A DNA stretch of 64,000 nt from Geodermatophilus bullaregiensis (GCF_016907675.1 NZ_JAFBCJ010000001.1:2108001-2172000); one strand, 5' to 3'. Shown: positions 25,968 through 34,085, numbered from the stretch's first letter. Notes: a model not told the origin generated them from the letters alone. Numbers and translations are program-made.

Positions 25968-27418
25968 CGCCCCGAGCGGCGGGCCCGGTGCAGCGCGGAG
26001 GTCACCAGCGTCAGGGCCTGGGCGCGGTTGGGCAGCTCGGTCAGCGGGTCGTGCGTGGCCCGGTGGGCGAGGGCGAACTGCAGCTCCTCGCGCTGGCGCA
26101 CCGAGGTGACGATCTGGCGGATCGAGGCGTGCACGACCTCGCCCAGCGGGCCGGGCAGCGGCCGGTCGAGCAGCGCGTCGTCGAGGTCCCCGCGGGCCAC
26201 CGCCCGGGCCTGGTCCTGGATCCGGCGCAGGCCGGCGACGGCCGCGCCGAGGGCGGCCGACACGGTGCGCACCTCGCGCGGCCCGCGGACCTCGACCTCG
26301 ACCAGCTCCCCCTCGCTGATCCGGGTGGCCTGGCCGGCGAGCACCCCGAGCGACCGCGACACGGTCCGGCCGAGCCAGACGGCCCCGAGCGCCGCCACCA
26401 GCAGCAGGCCGGCGCCGAGCTCGAGCGTCCGCCGCAGGACCGCGGCGGCGTCCTCGCGGTCCGCCGCGGCCATCGCGAGGACGTCGTCGATGGCGGTCCC
26501 GACCAGCCCGGCCAGTGCGGCGTCGCGGTCGGCGCTGCGGAGGAGGAGATCGGTCAGGCGGCCGACGTCCCTGGTGGGGGCGGCGGGGGTGCTCGCGGGC
26601 GTGAGCAGCGCGTCGAGCCCGGTCACCAGCTCGGACTCCCGCAGCTGCGCCCACGCGGCCCGCAGCGGCTCCTGCGACAGCTCCTCCATCCGCCGCTGCG
26701 CGTCCGTGTAGGACAGCCACCCGGTCTCCCACGCCAGCCGCGAGCCGATGAGGGCGGTGTCCGGGGCGAAGAGCGAGCCGAGGTACAGGGGCGTCTGCCG
26801 GCTGGCGGTCTGCGTGAGCGTGGCGATGGTCTCGACGTCCTGGACGGCGCGCGCCGTCCGGGCCGGCACGCCCTCGGAGACGGCCGCCGCGGCGGCGTCG
26901 CACTCGGCGGTCATCAGGTCGTTGGACGCGTCGAGGTAGCCCAGGTACAGCTGCTCGAGGCGCACCTGCCCCCGGTCGACGCCGGCCCGCAGCCCGGCCA
27001 GGTCGGCGGTCACGTGCTCGGCGACCGCAGCGCCCGGGGAGCCGGCGGCCACGGCGGCCAGCGCCGCGTCGGTCGCCGTCCGCGCCTGGGCGGTCCCGTC
27101 GGCGGCCACGCTCCGCGCGCTCGCCAGCATCCACGGCGCCACCCCGAGCTGTGTGGCGGCGGCCGGATCGTCGATCACGGCCACGGCGAGCGTCGGCAGG
27201 ATCTCCCGCTCCACGGCCGTGCGGGCGGCGTCGAGCCGGGCGACGGCCCGGACGGCGGCCTCGGCGCGCCGCGCGCTGTCCACGTCGCCGCTCGTGTGGA
27301 CGGCGATGAGCGCCGTCAGGACGCCCACGCCGACGAGCGGCACGGCCACCAGAGCGGTGAGGTAGCACCAGAGGGCGGTCCCCCGAGGTGGCGTGCGGTC
27401 GGTCGGCGGCTGTGCCAT
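25964..27418 (-). CDS. membrane sensor half (CHASE-like loop, HAMP-like) of a split GGDEF-EAL protein
   Basis: A 484-residue frame: a first membrane helix at about residues 16-40, a large helical extracytoplasmic region of about 290 residues, a second helix near 330-352 (LELGAGLLLVAALGAVWLG), a HAMP-like linker, then AHRATHDPLTELPNRAQALTLV, the start of a GGDEF domain. It stops at TGA 25964 right after RRSGR, exactly where GGDEF proteins continue into the first beta strand. The remainder is in the next frame. The run of four G at the junction would restore the frame if it were five. ATG 27418 is preceded by AAGGA. This protein should sense a periplasmic signal and tune c-di-GMP. Confidence 0.72.
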   Translation of the reverse strand: MAQPPTDRTPPRGTALWCYLTALVAVPLVGVGVLTALIAVHTSGDVDSARRAEAAVRAVARLDAARTAVEREILPTLAVAVIDDPAAATQLGVAPWMLASARSVAADGTAQARTATDAALAAVAAGSPGAAVAEHVTADLAGLRAGVDRGQVRLEQLYLGYLDASNDLMTAECDAAAAAVSEGVPARTARAVQDVETIATLTQTASRQTPLYLGSLFAPDTALIGSRLAWETGWLSYTDAQRRMEELSQEPLRAAWAQLRESELVTGLDALLTPASTPAAPTRDVGRLTDLLLRSADRDAALAGLVGTAIDDVLAMAAADREDAAAVLRRTLELGAGLLLVAALGAVWLGRTVSRSLGVLAGQATRISEGELVEVEVRGPREVRTVSAALGAAVAGLRRIQDQARAVARGDLDDALLDRPLPGPLGEVVHASIRQIVTSVRQREELQFALAHRATHDPLTELPNRAQALTLVTSALHRARRSGR

Positions 27419-27596
27419 ACCTCGTCCTTCGGCAGGGTCGTGGACGGGCTCGACCCGCCCTCCCGCTCAGGGGTGGGGCGGACCGGCCCGTGGTCGTGAC
27501 GTCGTGCGGCGCGCCGCCTCCCGTCGCGGGTGGTCCACCTGCCGGTCCGGCGGCCGGCGCCGCACCGGCCCGGGCGCGGCGTCCGGCGGGCCGGGC

Positions 27597-28529
27597 TCAG
27601 CCGAGCGGGCGGACGACGCAGCCGCTGGCCGCGCCGCCGAGGAGCTCGACGTCGAAGCCGCGCACGCAGAGGACGTCGGCGAGCGCGGCGTTCACCACCT
27701 GCTGGACGTCGACGTCCACGTCGGCGCCGTGCACCTGGTCGGCGCTCATCCGGTCGTGCTGGCGCCAGCCGACGACGACGCCGCCGAGGCCGGGCTCGGC
27801 GCTCAGGCAGACGCCGCCGAGCGCGCCGCCGGGGCCGGTGGCGTCCCACAGCGGCAGACCGCTCTCGGTCAGCACGGCGGTGACGTCGACGAGCAGGGTG
27901 ACCAGCGGGTCGTCGTCGTCGAGGTCGGCGTCCCAGTCCTCGGGCAGCCGGTCGAGCTGCTCGCCGAGGTGCGTCAGCCACGCCGAGTCCTGCGCCGAGA
28001 TCCGCCGGATCACCGTGCCGTCGGCGCGCAGGGTGCCGTGGACGGCGCGGGCGGACCCGTCGAGCCCGGTGGCCAGCGCGGTCCACACGGCGTCCGTCCG
28101 GCCGGCGAACGGCCCGGCGACCGCGTGCAGCCCGGGCCGGTCCTGCGACCCGTCGACCAGCCACCACGCCGTCGTCCCGTCGCCGCCGGCGATCCGCCGT
28201 CCGGCCGGGTGGGTCGCCAGACCCACGGCCGTCCGGCCCGCGGGACGGGCCTGCGTCCCGCCTCCCGACGGGACCGCCGCGGTGCCGGGGCCCGCCGTGC
28301 CGGCCGGGCCGGCCGGCACGGCGAGCCCGGTCCCGGGCCCGGGCCGCTGGTCGGCGGCGGGCGACCGCTGCTGCCGCACGGCGTTGCGCTCGAACTCGTA
28401 GCGGGCCGTGGAGCTGCGGCCCAGGACCACGACCAGCCCGGCCAGCGCGAGGAACCCCACGACGGCGACCACCGGCCACACGATCAGCTCGGCGCTACCC
28501 GCCGGGACCGCGGGCGTCACCACGCGCAC
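27597..28529 (-). CDS. membrane-anchored member of a duplicated protein family (310 aa)
   Basis: A 310-residue protein with one N-terminal membrane helix (about residues 15-40, IVWPVVAVVGFLALAGLVVVL) and the following STARYEFER, then a Gly/Pro/Thr-rich linker of about 70 residues and a soluble domain. The final 150 residues are nearly identical to those of the gene at 28756-29385: EQLDRLPEDWDAD, LPLWDATGPGGALGGVCLS and VVVGWRQHDR are shared. The shared domain is not one I recognise. The GTG start at 28529 overlaps the end of the small upstream gene by 13 bases, so the three genes form an operon. Confidence 0.75.
   Translation of the reverse strand: MRVVTPAVPAGSAELIVWPVVAVVGFLALAGLVVVLGRSSTARYEFERNAVRQQRSPAADQRPGPGTGLAVPAGPAGTAGPGTAAVPSGGGTQARPAGRTAVGLATHPAGRRIAGGDGTTAWWLVDGSQDRPGLHAVAGPFAGRTDAVWTALATGLDGSARAVHGTLRADGTVIRRISAQDSAWLTHLGEQLDRLPEDWDADLDDDDPLVTLLVDVTAVLTESGLPLWDATGPGGALGGVCLSAEPGLGGVVVGWRQHDRMSADQVHGADVDVDVQQVVNAALADVLCVRGFDVELLGGAASGCVVRPLG
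27790..27857. repeat. 68-bp identical copy shared with 28949-29016
   Basis: The 68 bp here and at 28949-29016 are identical, and similarity continues on both sides to about 375 bp, giving the two paralogous genes near-equal C-terminal domains. The copies are about 1.16 kb apart in direct orientation. High identity at third codon positions points to a recent duplication or ongoing gene conversion. Confidence 0.85.
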
Positions 28530-28750
28530 CAGGAGCGCTGCGGGCCGGCACCCCAGTCGGCGGCCCGGTGGAGCCAGCCGCGGGCCCGCGCGACCAGGCC
28601 GGCGGGGCGCCGGCCGGAGGTCGCCGGTGCCTCGCCGGAGGGGTCGACGGCGAGCAGGTCGAGCAGGGCGGCCAGGCCGAGGCCGTCCTCGGCGGAGGGA
28701 GCGGTGCCCGTGGCCGGCCCGTGTGCCACGGGGACTGCGGAGGCGCGCAC
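28517..28750 (-). CDS. small protein between the duplicated pair, 77 aa
   Basis: It starts at GTG 28750, five bases after the stop of the previous gene, and ends at TGA 28517 inside the start of the next one. The sequence has Ala/Leu/Asp-rich helices (LGLAALLDLLAVDPS) and a basic tail with two Trp. It has no clear motif. The tight coupling on both sides is the main evidence that it is translated. Confidence 0.55.
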   Translation of the reverse strand: MRASAVPVAHGPATGTAPSAEDGLGLAALLDLLAVDPSGEAPATSGRRPAGLVARARGWLHRAADWGAGPQRSWCAW

Positions 28751-28755
28751 GGCGG

Positions 28756-29385
28756 TCAGGCGGCGCGGCGGACGACGGAGCCGCTGGCGTCGCCGCCGAG
28801 GTCGTCGACCTCGAAGCCGCGCAGCCACAGCACGTCGGCCAGGGCGCTGTTCATGACCTGCTGCACCGCGGCGTCGGTGTCGGCGCCGTGCAGCAGCTCG
28901 ACGCTGGTCCGGTCGTGCTGGCGCCAGCCGACGACGACGCCGTCGAGACCGGGCTCGGCGCTCAGGCAGACGCCGCCGAGCGCGCCGCCGGGGCCGGTGG
29001 CGTCCCACAGCGGCAGGCCGGCCTCGGCCAGCACCGCGGTGACCTCGACCAGCAGGGTGGCCAGCGGGTCATCGTCGGCCAGGCCGGCGTCCCAGTCCTC
29101 GGGCAGCCGGTCGAGCTGCTCGCCGAGGTGGGTCAGCCACGCCAGCTCCTGCGGCGAGGGGCGGCGGTGCAGGCCGCCGCCGGGGCCCCGGACGCCGTAC
29201 ACGGCGCGCACCGGCTCGTCGTCGTCCCCGCGCTCCGCGGCGGCCCAGCCGGCGCCGGTGCGGTCGTCGTAGGGGCCGGCGACGAGGCGGTCGGGGCCGT
29301 CCTGGCCCTCGACGACCAGCCACCAACCCAGGCGTGCCTCGCTGTCGAGGCGCAGTCCAGTACTGCGGAGATCCACGTGATCCAC
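28756..29385 (-). CDS. cytosolic paralogue of the duplicated protein family (209 aa)
   Basis: A 209-residue soluble protein with no membrane helix. Its second half matches the membrane-anchored paralogue downstream (28529 gene) over about 150 residues, including LTHLGEQLDRLPEDWDA and GGVCLSAEPGLDGVVVGWRQHDR. The N-terminus (LGWWLVVEGQDGPDRLVAGPYDDR) is the equivalent of TAWWLVDGSQDRPGLHAVAGPF in the paralogue, so both have the same full domain of about 190 residues and only the anchor differs. Function unknown. Confidence 0.75.
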   Translation of the reverse strand: MDHVDLRSTGLRLDSEARLGWWLVVEGQDGPDRLVAGPYDDRTGAGWAAAERGDDDEPVRAVYGVRGPGGGLHRRPSPQELAWLTHLGEQLDRLPEDWDAGLADDDPLATLLVEVTAVLAEAGLPLWDATGPGGALGGVCLSAEPGLDGVVVGWRQHDRTSVELLHGADTDAAVQQVMNSALADVLWLRGFEVDDLGGDASGSVVRRAA

Positions 29386-29826
29386 CGTTCATCCCGTCCA
29401 TGGGGCCGCCGCAGGGGAAGTGCGACGGCGTCCGCAGCTGCCGGTGAGGGCGGCGCGGACAGGGGAAGTGTGGGGTCCGGCCGCATCCGCGGGGCGCGCA
29501 GCGAGGCGCGCTGGGACGCGGCGTGTTCGGATCGTTGTGGATCCGTTCCGCCGGTCCGGCGACCCGCCTCCGGGGACACCCACATGTCGACCGGGACACG
29601 CGTGGACGAGCGCGGGGACCCGCCCGGGGACGTCGGTGACCTCGGACGACGCCCGCCGGGACGGCGCGTCCCGCCGCCCCGGACGTCGACGCCGCGTCCG
29701 GGGGGCTACCCCGACCGGGCGCTGGAGGACCCCGCCGGGCCGGTCCGGTAGTCCGCCAGGTCGAGGCGGCGGGTGCGCGCCCGGTACCGGAAGGTGACGT
29801 CGGGCCGGTCGTTGGTGTTGCGCCCG
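29386..29826. other. intergenic stretch with gene debris, no supported gene
   Basis: Between the duplicated family and the FAD enzyme there is no gene I can defend. A 55-codon plus-strand frame at 29584-29751 has Pro/Arg-rich, shadow-like composition. On the minus strand, about 29752-29825 reads RNTNDRPDVTFRYRARTRR followed by LDLADYR, which looks like the natural C-terminal end of some protein but has no upstream frame. This and the next entry suggest a graveyard of rearranged ends. Confidence 0.5.
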
Positions 29827-29934
29827 GACGCCGCCGACCGCCTGGGCTACGCCGAGCCGGCCAGCTCCACCCACGCGTTCCGCCGCTGGACCGGGCCCAG
29901 CCCGCGCGAGCACCGCCGCCCGGCCGGCCCGTGA
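29827..29934 (+). pseudogene. C-terminal remnant of an AraC-family regulator
   Basis: The 36 codons before TGA 29934 read DAADRLGYAEPASSTHAFRRW then TGPSPREHRR. This is the second helix-turn-helix and tail of an AraC/XylS protein (the usual form is RLGYAEPSAF-x-RAFRRWTG-x-SPREYR). No start or first half of such a gene lies upstream, so it is a truncated relic. It stops 26 bp before the stop of the convergent FAD enzyme. Confidence 0.7.
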
Positions 29935-29959
29935 CCGGTGCCGGCCGGCGGCGCGCCCG

Positions 29960-31144
29960 TCAGGCCCGGTGCGCCGCTCGTCCGGGCGACCCGGCCGGGG
30001 GCCGCGAGGGCACCGCGGGGGACGGGAAGGACCGGTCACCGAAGAGGACCCGGCGGGCCGCGGCCCGCCCGATCGGCGTGCGGAGCAGGGCGAACGCCGC
30101 CGTCGCGGCCGCGGGCGTGCGCACCTGGGCCAGCCCGTGGCGCAGCAGGAGCCTGCCCCGGAAGCGGGCCCGGAGCGCGGCTCCGTCGTAGGCGGCCAGC
30201 GCGTCCGGCCGCCCGGCCCGGAGTGCCTCGTCCAGGACGGCGGCAGCGTGCACCGACAGCCGCAGGCACGGGTCGAGACCGCCGGCGGTGAGCGGCGAGA
30301 CCGCACCGGCGGCGTCCCCCACGAGCAGCCCGTCGGCGCAGGCGATCCGGCGCAGCAGGCCGCCGACGGGGATGGGGCCGCCACGCCGCTCGACCTCCGC
30401 CGGGCGCTCGACGCCGGCCAGGCCGGGCGCCGAGGCGCCGAACCGCTCCAGGGCCCGGCGGAGCCCGCCGGGGAAGCGGTCGGCGTAGCCGGCGACGCCG
30501 ACGTGGGCGTGCCGCCCGTCGTGCACCACCCACGCCAGGTAGCCCGGGGCGAGCGAGGGGTCGAGCACGCAGTGGAACGTCGGGGGTCCCTGACCGGTGG
30601 GGACCGCGAAGACCTCCTCGGCGCCGACCAGCAGGTGGGTGTTGCGGTCCAGGCCGAGGTCGCGGGCGACCCGCGAGCGGGCGCCGTCGGCGCCGACGAC
30701 GAACCGGGCCCGCAGCCGGACCGGCCCCTCGCGGCCGACGAGCAGGGCGCTGCCGCCGCGCCGGCCGGCGTAGCGGGTGCCCAGCGCGATCCGCACGCCG
30801 GCGTCGACCGCGGCGCCGGCCGCCGCGACGTAGAGCGGTGCCATGTCACCCACCCGGAACTCGTCGCGCTCGCTGACCAGCCGCACCGGGCGCCGCAGCC
30901 CCGGTGGGTGGAGCACCACCTGCCGGATCGGCGGGCCGAGGTGCTGGGCCGGGACGGGGAAGTCGTCGAGCGTCTTCCGGACGAAGATCCCCGTGGTGCG
31001 GATCGCGCCGGTCAGGTCGGGGCGACGGTCGACCAGGAGGACGTCGTGCCCGCGTCCGGCGAGCAGCGTGGCGGTGTGCAGCCCGGCCAGCCCGGCCCCG
31101 ACGACCAGGACGTCGACGGCCTCCGGGACGCGCCCCCCGCTCAC
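29960..31144 (-). CDS. FAD-dependent oxidoreductase, geranylgeranyl-reductase-like
   Basis: A 394-residue flavoprotein. The N-terminal dinucleotide motif is VDVLVVGAGLAGLHTA, then VVGADGARSRVARDLGL (the second FAD motif) and LLVGDAAGAVSPLTAGGLDP (the third), the order of the UbiH/geranylgeranyl reductase group. It reduces or hydroxylates a lipid or polyketide-like substrate in the membrane or cytosol; the substrate is open. The start GTG 31144 overlaps the stop of the HTH gene upstream in a GTGA. A longer reading is possible but its extension has no motif. Confidence 0.85.
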   Translation of the reverse strand: MSGGRVPEAVDVLVVGAGLAGLHTATLLAGRGHDVLLVDRRPDLTGAIRTTGIFVRKTLDDFPVPAQHLGPPIRQVVLHPPGLRRPVRLVSERDEFRVGDMAPLYVAAAGAAVDAGVRIALGTRYAGRRGGSALLVGREGPVRLRARFVVGADGARSRVARDLGLDRNTHLLVGAEEVFAVPTGQGPPTFHCVLDPSLAPGYLAWVVHDGRHAHVGVAGYADRFPGGLRRALERFGASAPGLAGVERPAEVERRGGPIPVGGLLRRIACADGLLVGDAAGAVSPLTAGGLDPCLRLSVHAAAVLDEALRAGRPDALAAYDGAALRARFRGRLLLRHGLAQVRTPAAATAAFALLRTPIGRAAARRVLFGDRSFPSPAVPSRPPAGSPGRAAHRA

Positions 31145-31386
31145 CGGCCGGCCTCGTGCGGGGCCTGCTGCGCCTCGCGTTCGTCCGGCACCCACTCGAG
31201 CAGGTCACCGGGCTGGCAGTCGAGCACCCGGCACATGGCCTCCAGCGTGCTGAAGCGGACGGCCTTGGCCCGGCCGTTCTTGAGGACGGCCACGTTGGCC
31301 GGCGTGAGCCCCACGCGCTCGGCGAACTCCCCCACACCCATCTTGCGCCGGGCCAGCTCGACGTCGATGCGGACGACGATGGGCAT
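31141..31386 (-). CDS. small Cro/C1-type HTH regulator (YozG-like)
   Basis: An 81-residue protein: a single helix-turn-helix (about residues 14-60; ARRKMGVGEFAERVGLTPAN, then LKNGRAKAVRFSTLEAMC) with LDCQPGDLLEWV, the signature of the YozG group that travels with DUF2975 membrane proteins. The ATG at 31386 overlaps the stop of the DUF2975 gene. It probably regulates its own operon or its membrane partner controls it. Confidence 0.88.
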   Translation of the reverse strand: MPIVVRIDVELARRKMGVGEFAERVGLTPANVAVLKNGRAKAVRFSTLEAMCRVLDCQPGDLLEWVPDEREAQQAPHEAGR

Positions 31387-31865
31387 CAGATGACCGCCTC
31401 CATGTCGGCCTGCAGCGTCGTCGCCCGCCGCAGCAGCGCGCGCATGACCACCACGAGCAGCCCCACCGCGGCCACGACCACCAGCAGCACCAGCAGCAGC
31501 GCCGGCAGGCCGGCGGGAGCCCGGCCGACGGCGGTGTAGACCGCCGCACCCGAGAGCAGCAGCCCGGCGACGACGATGGCCCGCACGATCGCGTCCACCC
31601 AGACCGAGGACTCCTCCCGGAAGATGCGGTCGTCCTCGACCATGCCGAGCAGCCGCCAGGTGCAGACGACCACGACCTGGGCGCACACCAGCTCCAGCAC
31701 GCCGAACGTCAGCAGCGGCCACCGCAGGCCGGCCAGCTCCGGCGACTCCTCGGCCAGGTGCCGCAGCGCCGCGGGCAGGGCGCCGACCTGGGCGGCCACC
31801 AGGGCCGCGAACAGCAGCGCGAGCAGGACCCGGAGGGCGAGGAACACCCGAGGCATGGACGGCAT
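31386..31865 (-). CDS. DUF2975 membrane protein
   Basis: A 159-residue protein with four membrane helices and the family segment VEDDRIFREESSVWVDAIVRA between helices 2 and 3. It pairs with the YozG-like HTH gene that overlaps its stop, the usual DUF2975-HTH arrangement, which suggests a membrane-bound signal that controls the small regulator. ATG 31865 is chosen: the -10 box GACATT ends 6-7 bases before it, so the mRNA would be leaderless. ATG 31856 and ATG 31886 are in-frame alternatives; the last lies inside the promoter. Confidence 0.85.
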   Translation of the reverse strand: MPSMPRVFLALRVLLALLFAALVAAQVGALPAALRHLAEESPELAGLRWPLLTFGVLELVCAQVVVVCTWRLLGMVEDDRIFREESSVWVDAIVRAIVVAGLLLSGAAVYTAVGRAPAGLPALLLVLLVVVAAVGLLVVVMRALLRRATTLQADMEAVI

Positions 31866-31871
31866 GCATCG

Positions 31872-31900
31872 AATGTCGTTGACCATCTATCGGGAGTCAA
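31872..31900 (-). promoter_or_regulatory. promoter of the DUF2975-HTH-FAD operon, leaderless start
   Basis: On the minus strand, TTGACT (31895-31900) and GACATT (31872-31877) are 17 bp apart. The first transcribed base would be about 31865, the A of the ATG. On the plus strand the mirror motif TTGACC (31879-31884) faces the VOC gene. Together TTGAC (31879-31883) and GTCAA (31896-31900) make an inverted repeat with 12 bp between, a candidate site for the operon's own HTH protein. Confidence 0.6.
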
Positions 31901-31966
31901 TAGGACACGGGCACGGGGTCTGTCGGCACGGCACGATCGGGGCACCGACCCGAGAGGACGTCCGCG

Positions 31967-32464
31967 ATGACCGGTCCCGACCCCGTCGCACTGGAGGCCG
32001 AGCGCGCGCGCATCCGCGACGCGCACCTGCGGCCCGCAGGCCAGCGCCCCGCCTCCACCGCCCGCGGCCTGCACCACACCGCGCTGATCAGCAGCGACGT
32101 CGAGCGGACCGTGCGCTTCTACCAGGACGTGCTCGGCTTCCCGCTGACCGAGCTCATCGAGAACCGCGACTACCCCGGCTCCTCCCACTTCTTCTTCGAC
32201 ATCGGCAACGGCAACCTCGTCGCGTTCTTCGACTTCCCCGGCCTCGACGTCGGCCCCTACGCCGAGGTGCTCGGCGGGCTGCACCACGTGGCGATCAGCG
32301 TCGAGCCCGACCGGTGGGCCGACCTGGTGCAGCGGCTCACCGACGCCGGCGTCCCGCACGAGGTGCACAGCGGCGTCTCGGTGTACTTCCGTGACCCCGA
32401 CGGCGCCCGCATCGAGCTCATCGCCGACCCGCTCGGCGAGATGTACGGCCACCAGGTCCTCTGA
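31967..32464 (+). CDS. VOC-superfamily (glyoxalase/bleomycin resistance) protein
   Basis: A 165-residue enzyme with two beta-alpha-beta-beta-beta halves. LHHTALISSDVERTVRFYQDVLGF opens the first half and FDIGNGNLVAFFDF and LHHVAISVEPDRWADLVQRL the second; the metal ligand pattern H...E...H...E is consistent with a metal-dependent fold, seen as H in LHHTA, H in LHHVA and E in ARIELI. The substrate is not evident. It is transcribed away from the DUF2975 operon across an intergenic region with paired promoters. Confidence 0.85.
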   Translation: MTGPDPVALEAERARIRDAHLRPAGQRPASTARGLHHTALISSDVERTVRFYQDVLGFPLTELIENRDYPGSSHFFFDIGNGNLVAFFDFPGLDVGPYAEVLGGLHHVAISVEPDRWADLVQRLTDAGVPHEVHSGVSVYFRDPDGARIELIADPLGEMYGHQVL

Positions 32465-32488
32465 CGCCGGCTGTCGGCCGGCACCCGC

Positions 32489-32515
32489 CCACCGCGGCAG
32501 CGGCTGCCGCCGTGG
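32489..32515. terminator. hairpin between the convergent VOC gene and repeat-protein gene
   Basis: CCACCGCGGCAG and CTGCCGCCGTGG form a 12-bp stem with one mismatch and a 3-nt loop, three bases from the minus-strand stop. Confidence 0.7.
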
Positions 32516-32517
32516 CC

Positions 32518-33954
32518 TCAGCCGTCCGCGGGGTCGCCGGCGGGCGGCTCGACGGCGGCCGCGTCCCCGGCGGTGGCCGTCTGGTCCACCGTGGCGGCCT
32601 CCACCGCCAGTGACAGCGCGGCCGCCTCGCCGCCGTCCCCTCCGGCACCTCCGTCGCCTCCGGTCGCGCTCGCGGCTCCCGAGGTCGCGTCACCGGTGAC
32701 CGCGGTGTTGGCGGCAGTGGCGGCGGCCGCGTCGGCCGTGGCGGCGGCCGCGTCGGCCGTGGCGGTGGCCGTCTGGTCGACGGTGGCGACGTTCACCGCC
32801 ACCGACGCGGCGACGGCGTCCCCGCCGGCCCCGCCGTCGCCGCCGCTGCTGTTCGCCCCGGCGTCGCCGCCGGTCCCACCGGCACCTCCGGCGGCCTGCG
32901 CGTCACCCGACGTGGCGTCCCCGGTGCTGGCGGCGTTGACGGCGGTGGCGACCCCGTCACCGGTCGCCGTGGCCGTCTGGTCGACCGTGGGCGCGTTCAC
33001 CGCCGTCGAGACGGCGGTGGCGTCGCCGCCGTCGCCGCCGTCGCCGCCGTTCCCCGCGCTGGCGTCGAGCAGGAGGGCCTGGTCGCCGTCGCCGCTGTGC
33101 GGCCGGTCCCGCTGCGCGGTCGGGCCGGTGACGATCGTCCCGCCGGTGCTGTCCGCCGCGCCGTCGCCGCCGTTCCCACCGGCGCCCCCGGTGGCGGTCG
33201 CGTCCCCGGCGGTCGCGTTCCCCGTGACGGCCGTGTCGACGGCGGTGGCGACCCCGTCGCCGGTCGCCGTGGCCGTCTGGGTGACGGTGGCGTCGTCCAC
33301 CGCCACCGAGACGGCCGTGGCGTCGCCGCCGTCGCCGCCGTCGCCGCCGTTCCCCGCGCTCGCGTCGAGGACGATGCCCTGGTCCCCGTTGCCGCTGTGC
33401 GGCAGGTCCTGCTGCACGATCGGGCCGGTGCTGATGGTGCCGCCGGTGCTCCCCGCGCCGCCGGCTCCTCCGGCACCTCCGGCACCTCCGGTGGCGGTCG
33501 CGTCCCCGGCGCTCGCGTCCCCCGTGATCGCGGTGCCGACGGCGGTGGCGACCCCGTCGCCGGTCGCCGCCGTCGCCGTCTGGGTGACCGTGGCGGTGCT
33601 GGCCGCCAGGGAGACCGCGGTGGCACTCCCCCCGGCTCCACCGGCTCCGCCGTTCCCGGCGCTCGCGTCGTAGACGACGACCTGGTCGCCGTCGCCGCTG
33701 TGCGGGAGGTCGAGCTGCACGACCGGTCGGCCGGTGACCCTGCCGCCGGTGCTGCCCGCGCCGGCGCTCGTGTCGACGACGACGGTCTGCACGCCCTCCC
33801 CGCTGTGTGGCAGGTCCCGCTGGATGACGCGCGGCCCCGTGGCCGTGCCGTTCCCGCCGGGAGGGGCGGCGAGGGCCTGCGTCGAGCCGGCGAGGACCAG
33901 TGCGCCGGCCAGCAGTGTCGCGGCCGTGGCTCGAGTGCCCGTCCGGGTCGTCAT
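32518..33954 (-). CDS. secreted Gly/Ala/Thr/Asp repeat protein, 478 aa
   Basis: A secreted protein: the signal peptide is about residues 1-28 (LLAGALVLAGSTQALA before APPG), with no lipobox. The mature part is built from about five long repeats of 65-80 residues. Each contains a core like QxDLPHSGDGDQxxxxDASAG, a run of GG-spaced acidic residues (GNGGDGGDGGDATAV), then a Thr-rich strand ATVxQTATATGDGVATAV and TGDATAGDATATGG. PHSG occurs four times. The composition resembles PE_PGRS or beta-solenoid surface proteins but I know no match. Loose Gly/Asp repeats suggest a calcium-binding or surface-associated role. Strong purine/pyrimidine strand bias reflects the repeat codons. Confidence 0.85.
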   Translation of the reverse strand: MTTRTGTRATAATLLAGALVLAGSTQALAAPPGGNGTATGPRVIQRDLPHSGEGVQTVVVDTSAGAGSTGGRVTGRPVVQLDLPHSGDGDQVVVYDASAGNGGAGGAGGSATAVSLAASTATVTQTATAATGDGVATAVGTAITGDASAGDATATGGAGGAGGAGGAGSTGGTISTGPIVQQDLPHSGNGDQGIVLDASAGNGGDGGDGGDATAVSVAVDDATVTQTATATGDGVATAVDTAVTGNATAGDATATGGAGGNGGDGAADSTGGTIVTGPTAQRDRPHSGDGDQALLLDASAGNGGDGGDGGDATAVSTAVNAPTVDQTATATGDGVATAVNAASTGDATSGDAQAAGGAGGTGGDAGANSSGGDGGAGGDAVAASVAVNVATVDQTATATADAAAATADAAAATAANTAVTGDATSGAASATGGDGGAGGDGGEAAALSLAVEAATVDQTATAGDAAAVEPPAGDPADG

Positions 33955-34085
33955 CGTCGGTCCTCTCCGTCGGGACGTGCTGCGGCGAGGACGCCGCCCC
34001 CGCCGGCCGCACCGGGAGCGGCTGGCGGTGACCGTAGGGGCGTGCGCGACGAGGCCGACAGGGACGAAGGGCCTGCGGACCGTAT

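Noticed and set aside
29584..29751. A 55-codon plus-strand gene
   Set aside because: No ribosome site, Pro/Arg-rich, no relation to a family; more likely chance.
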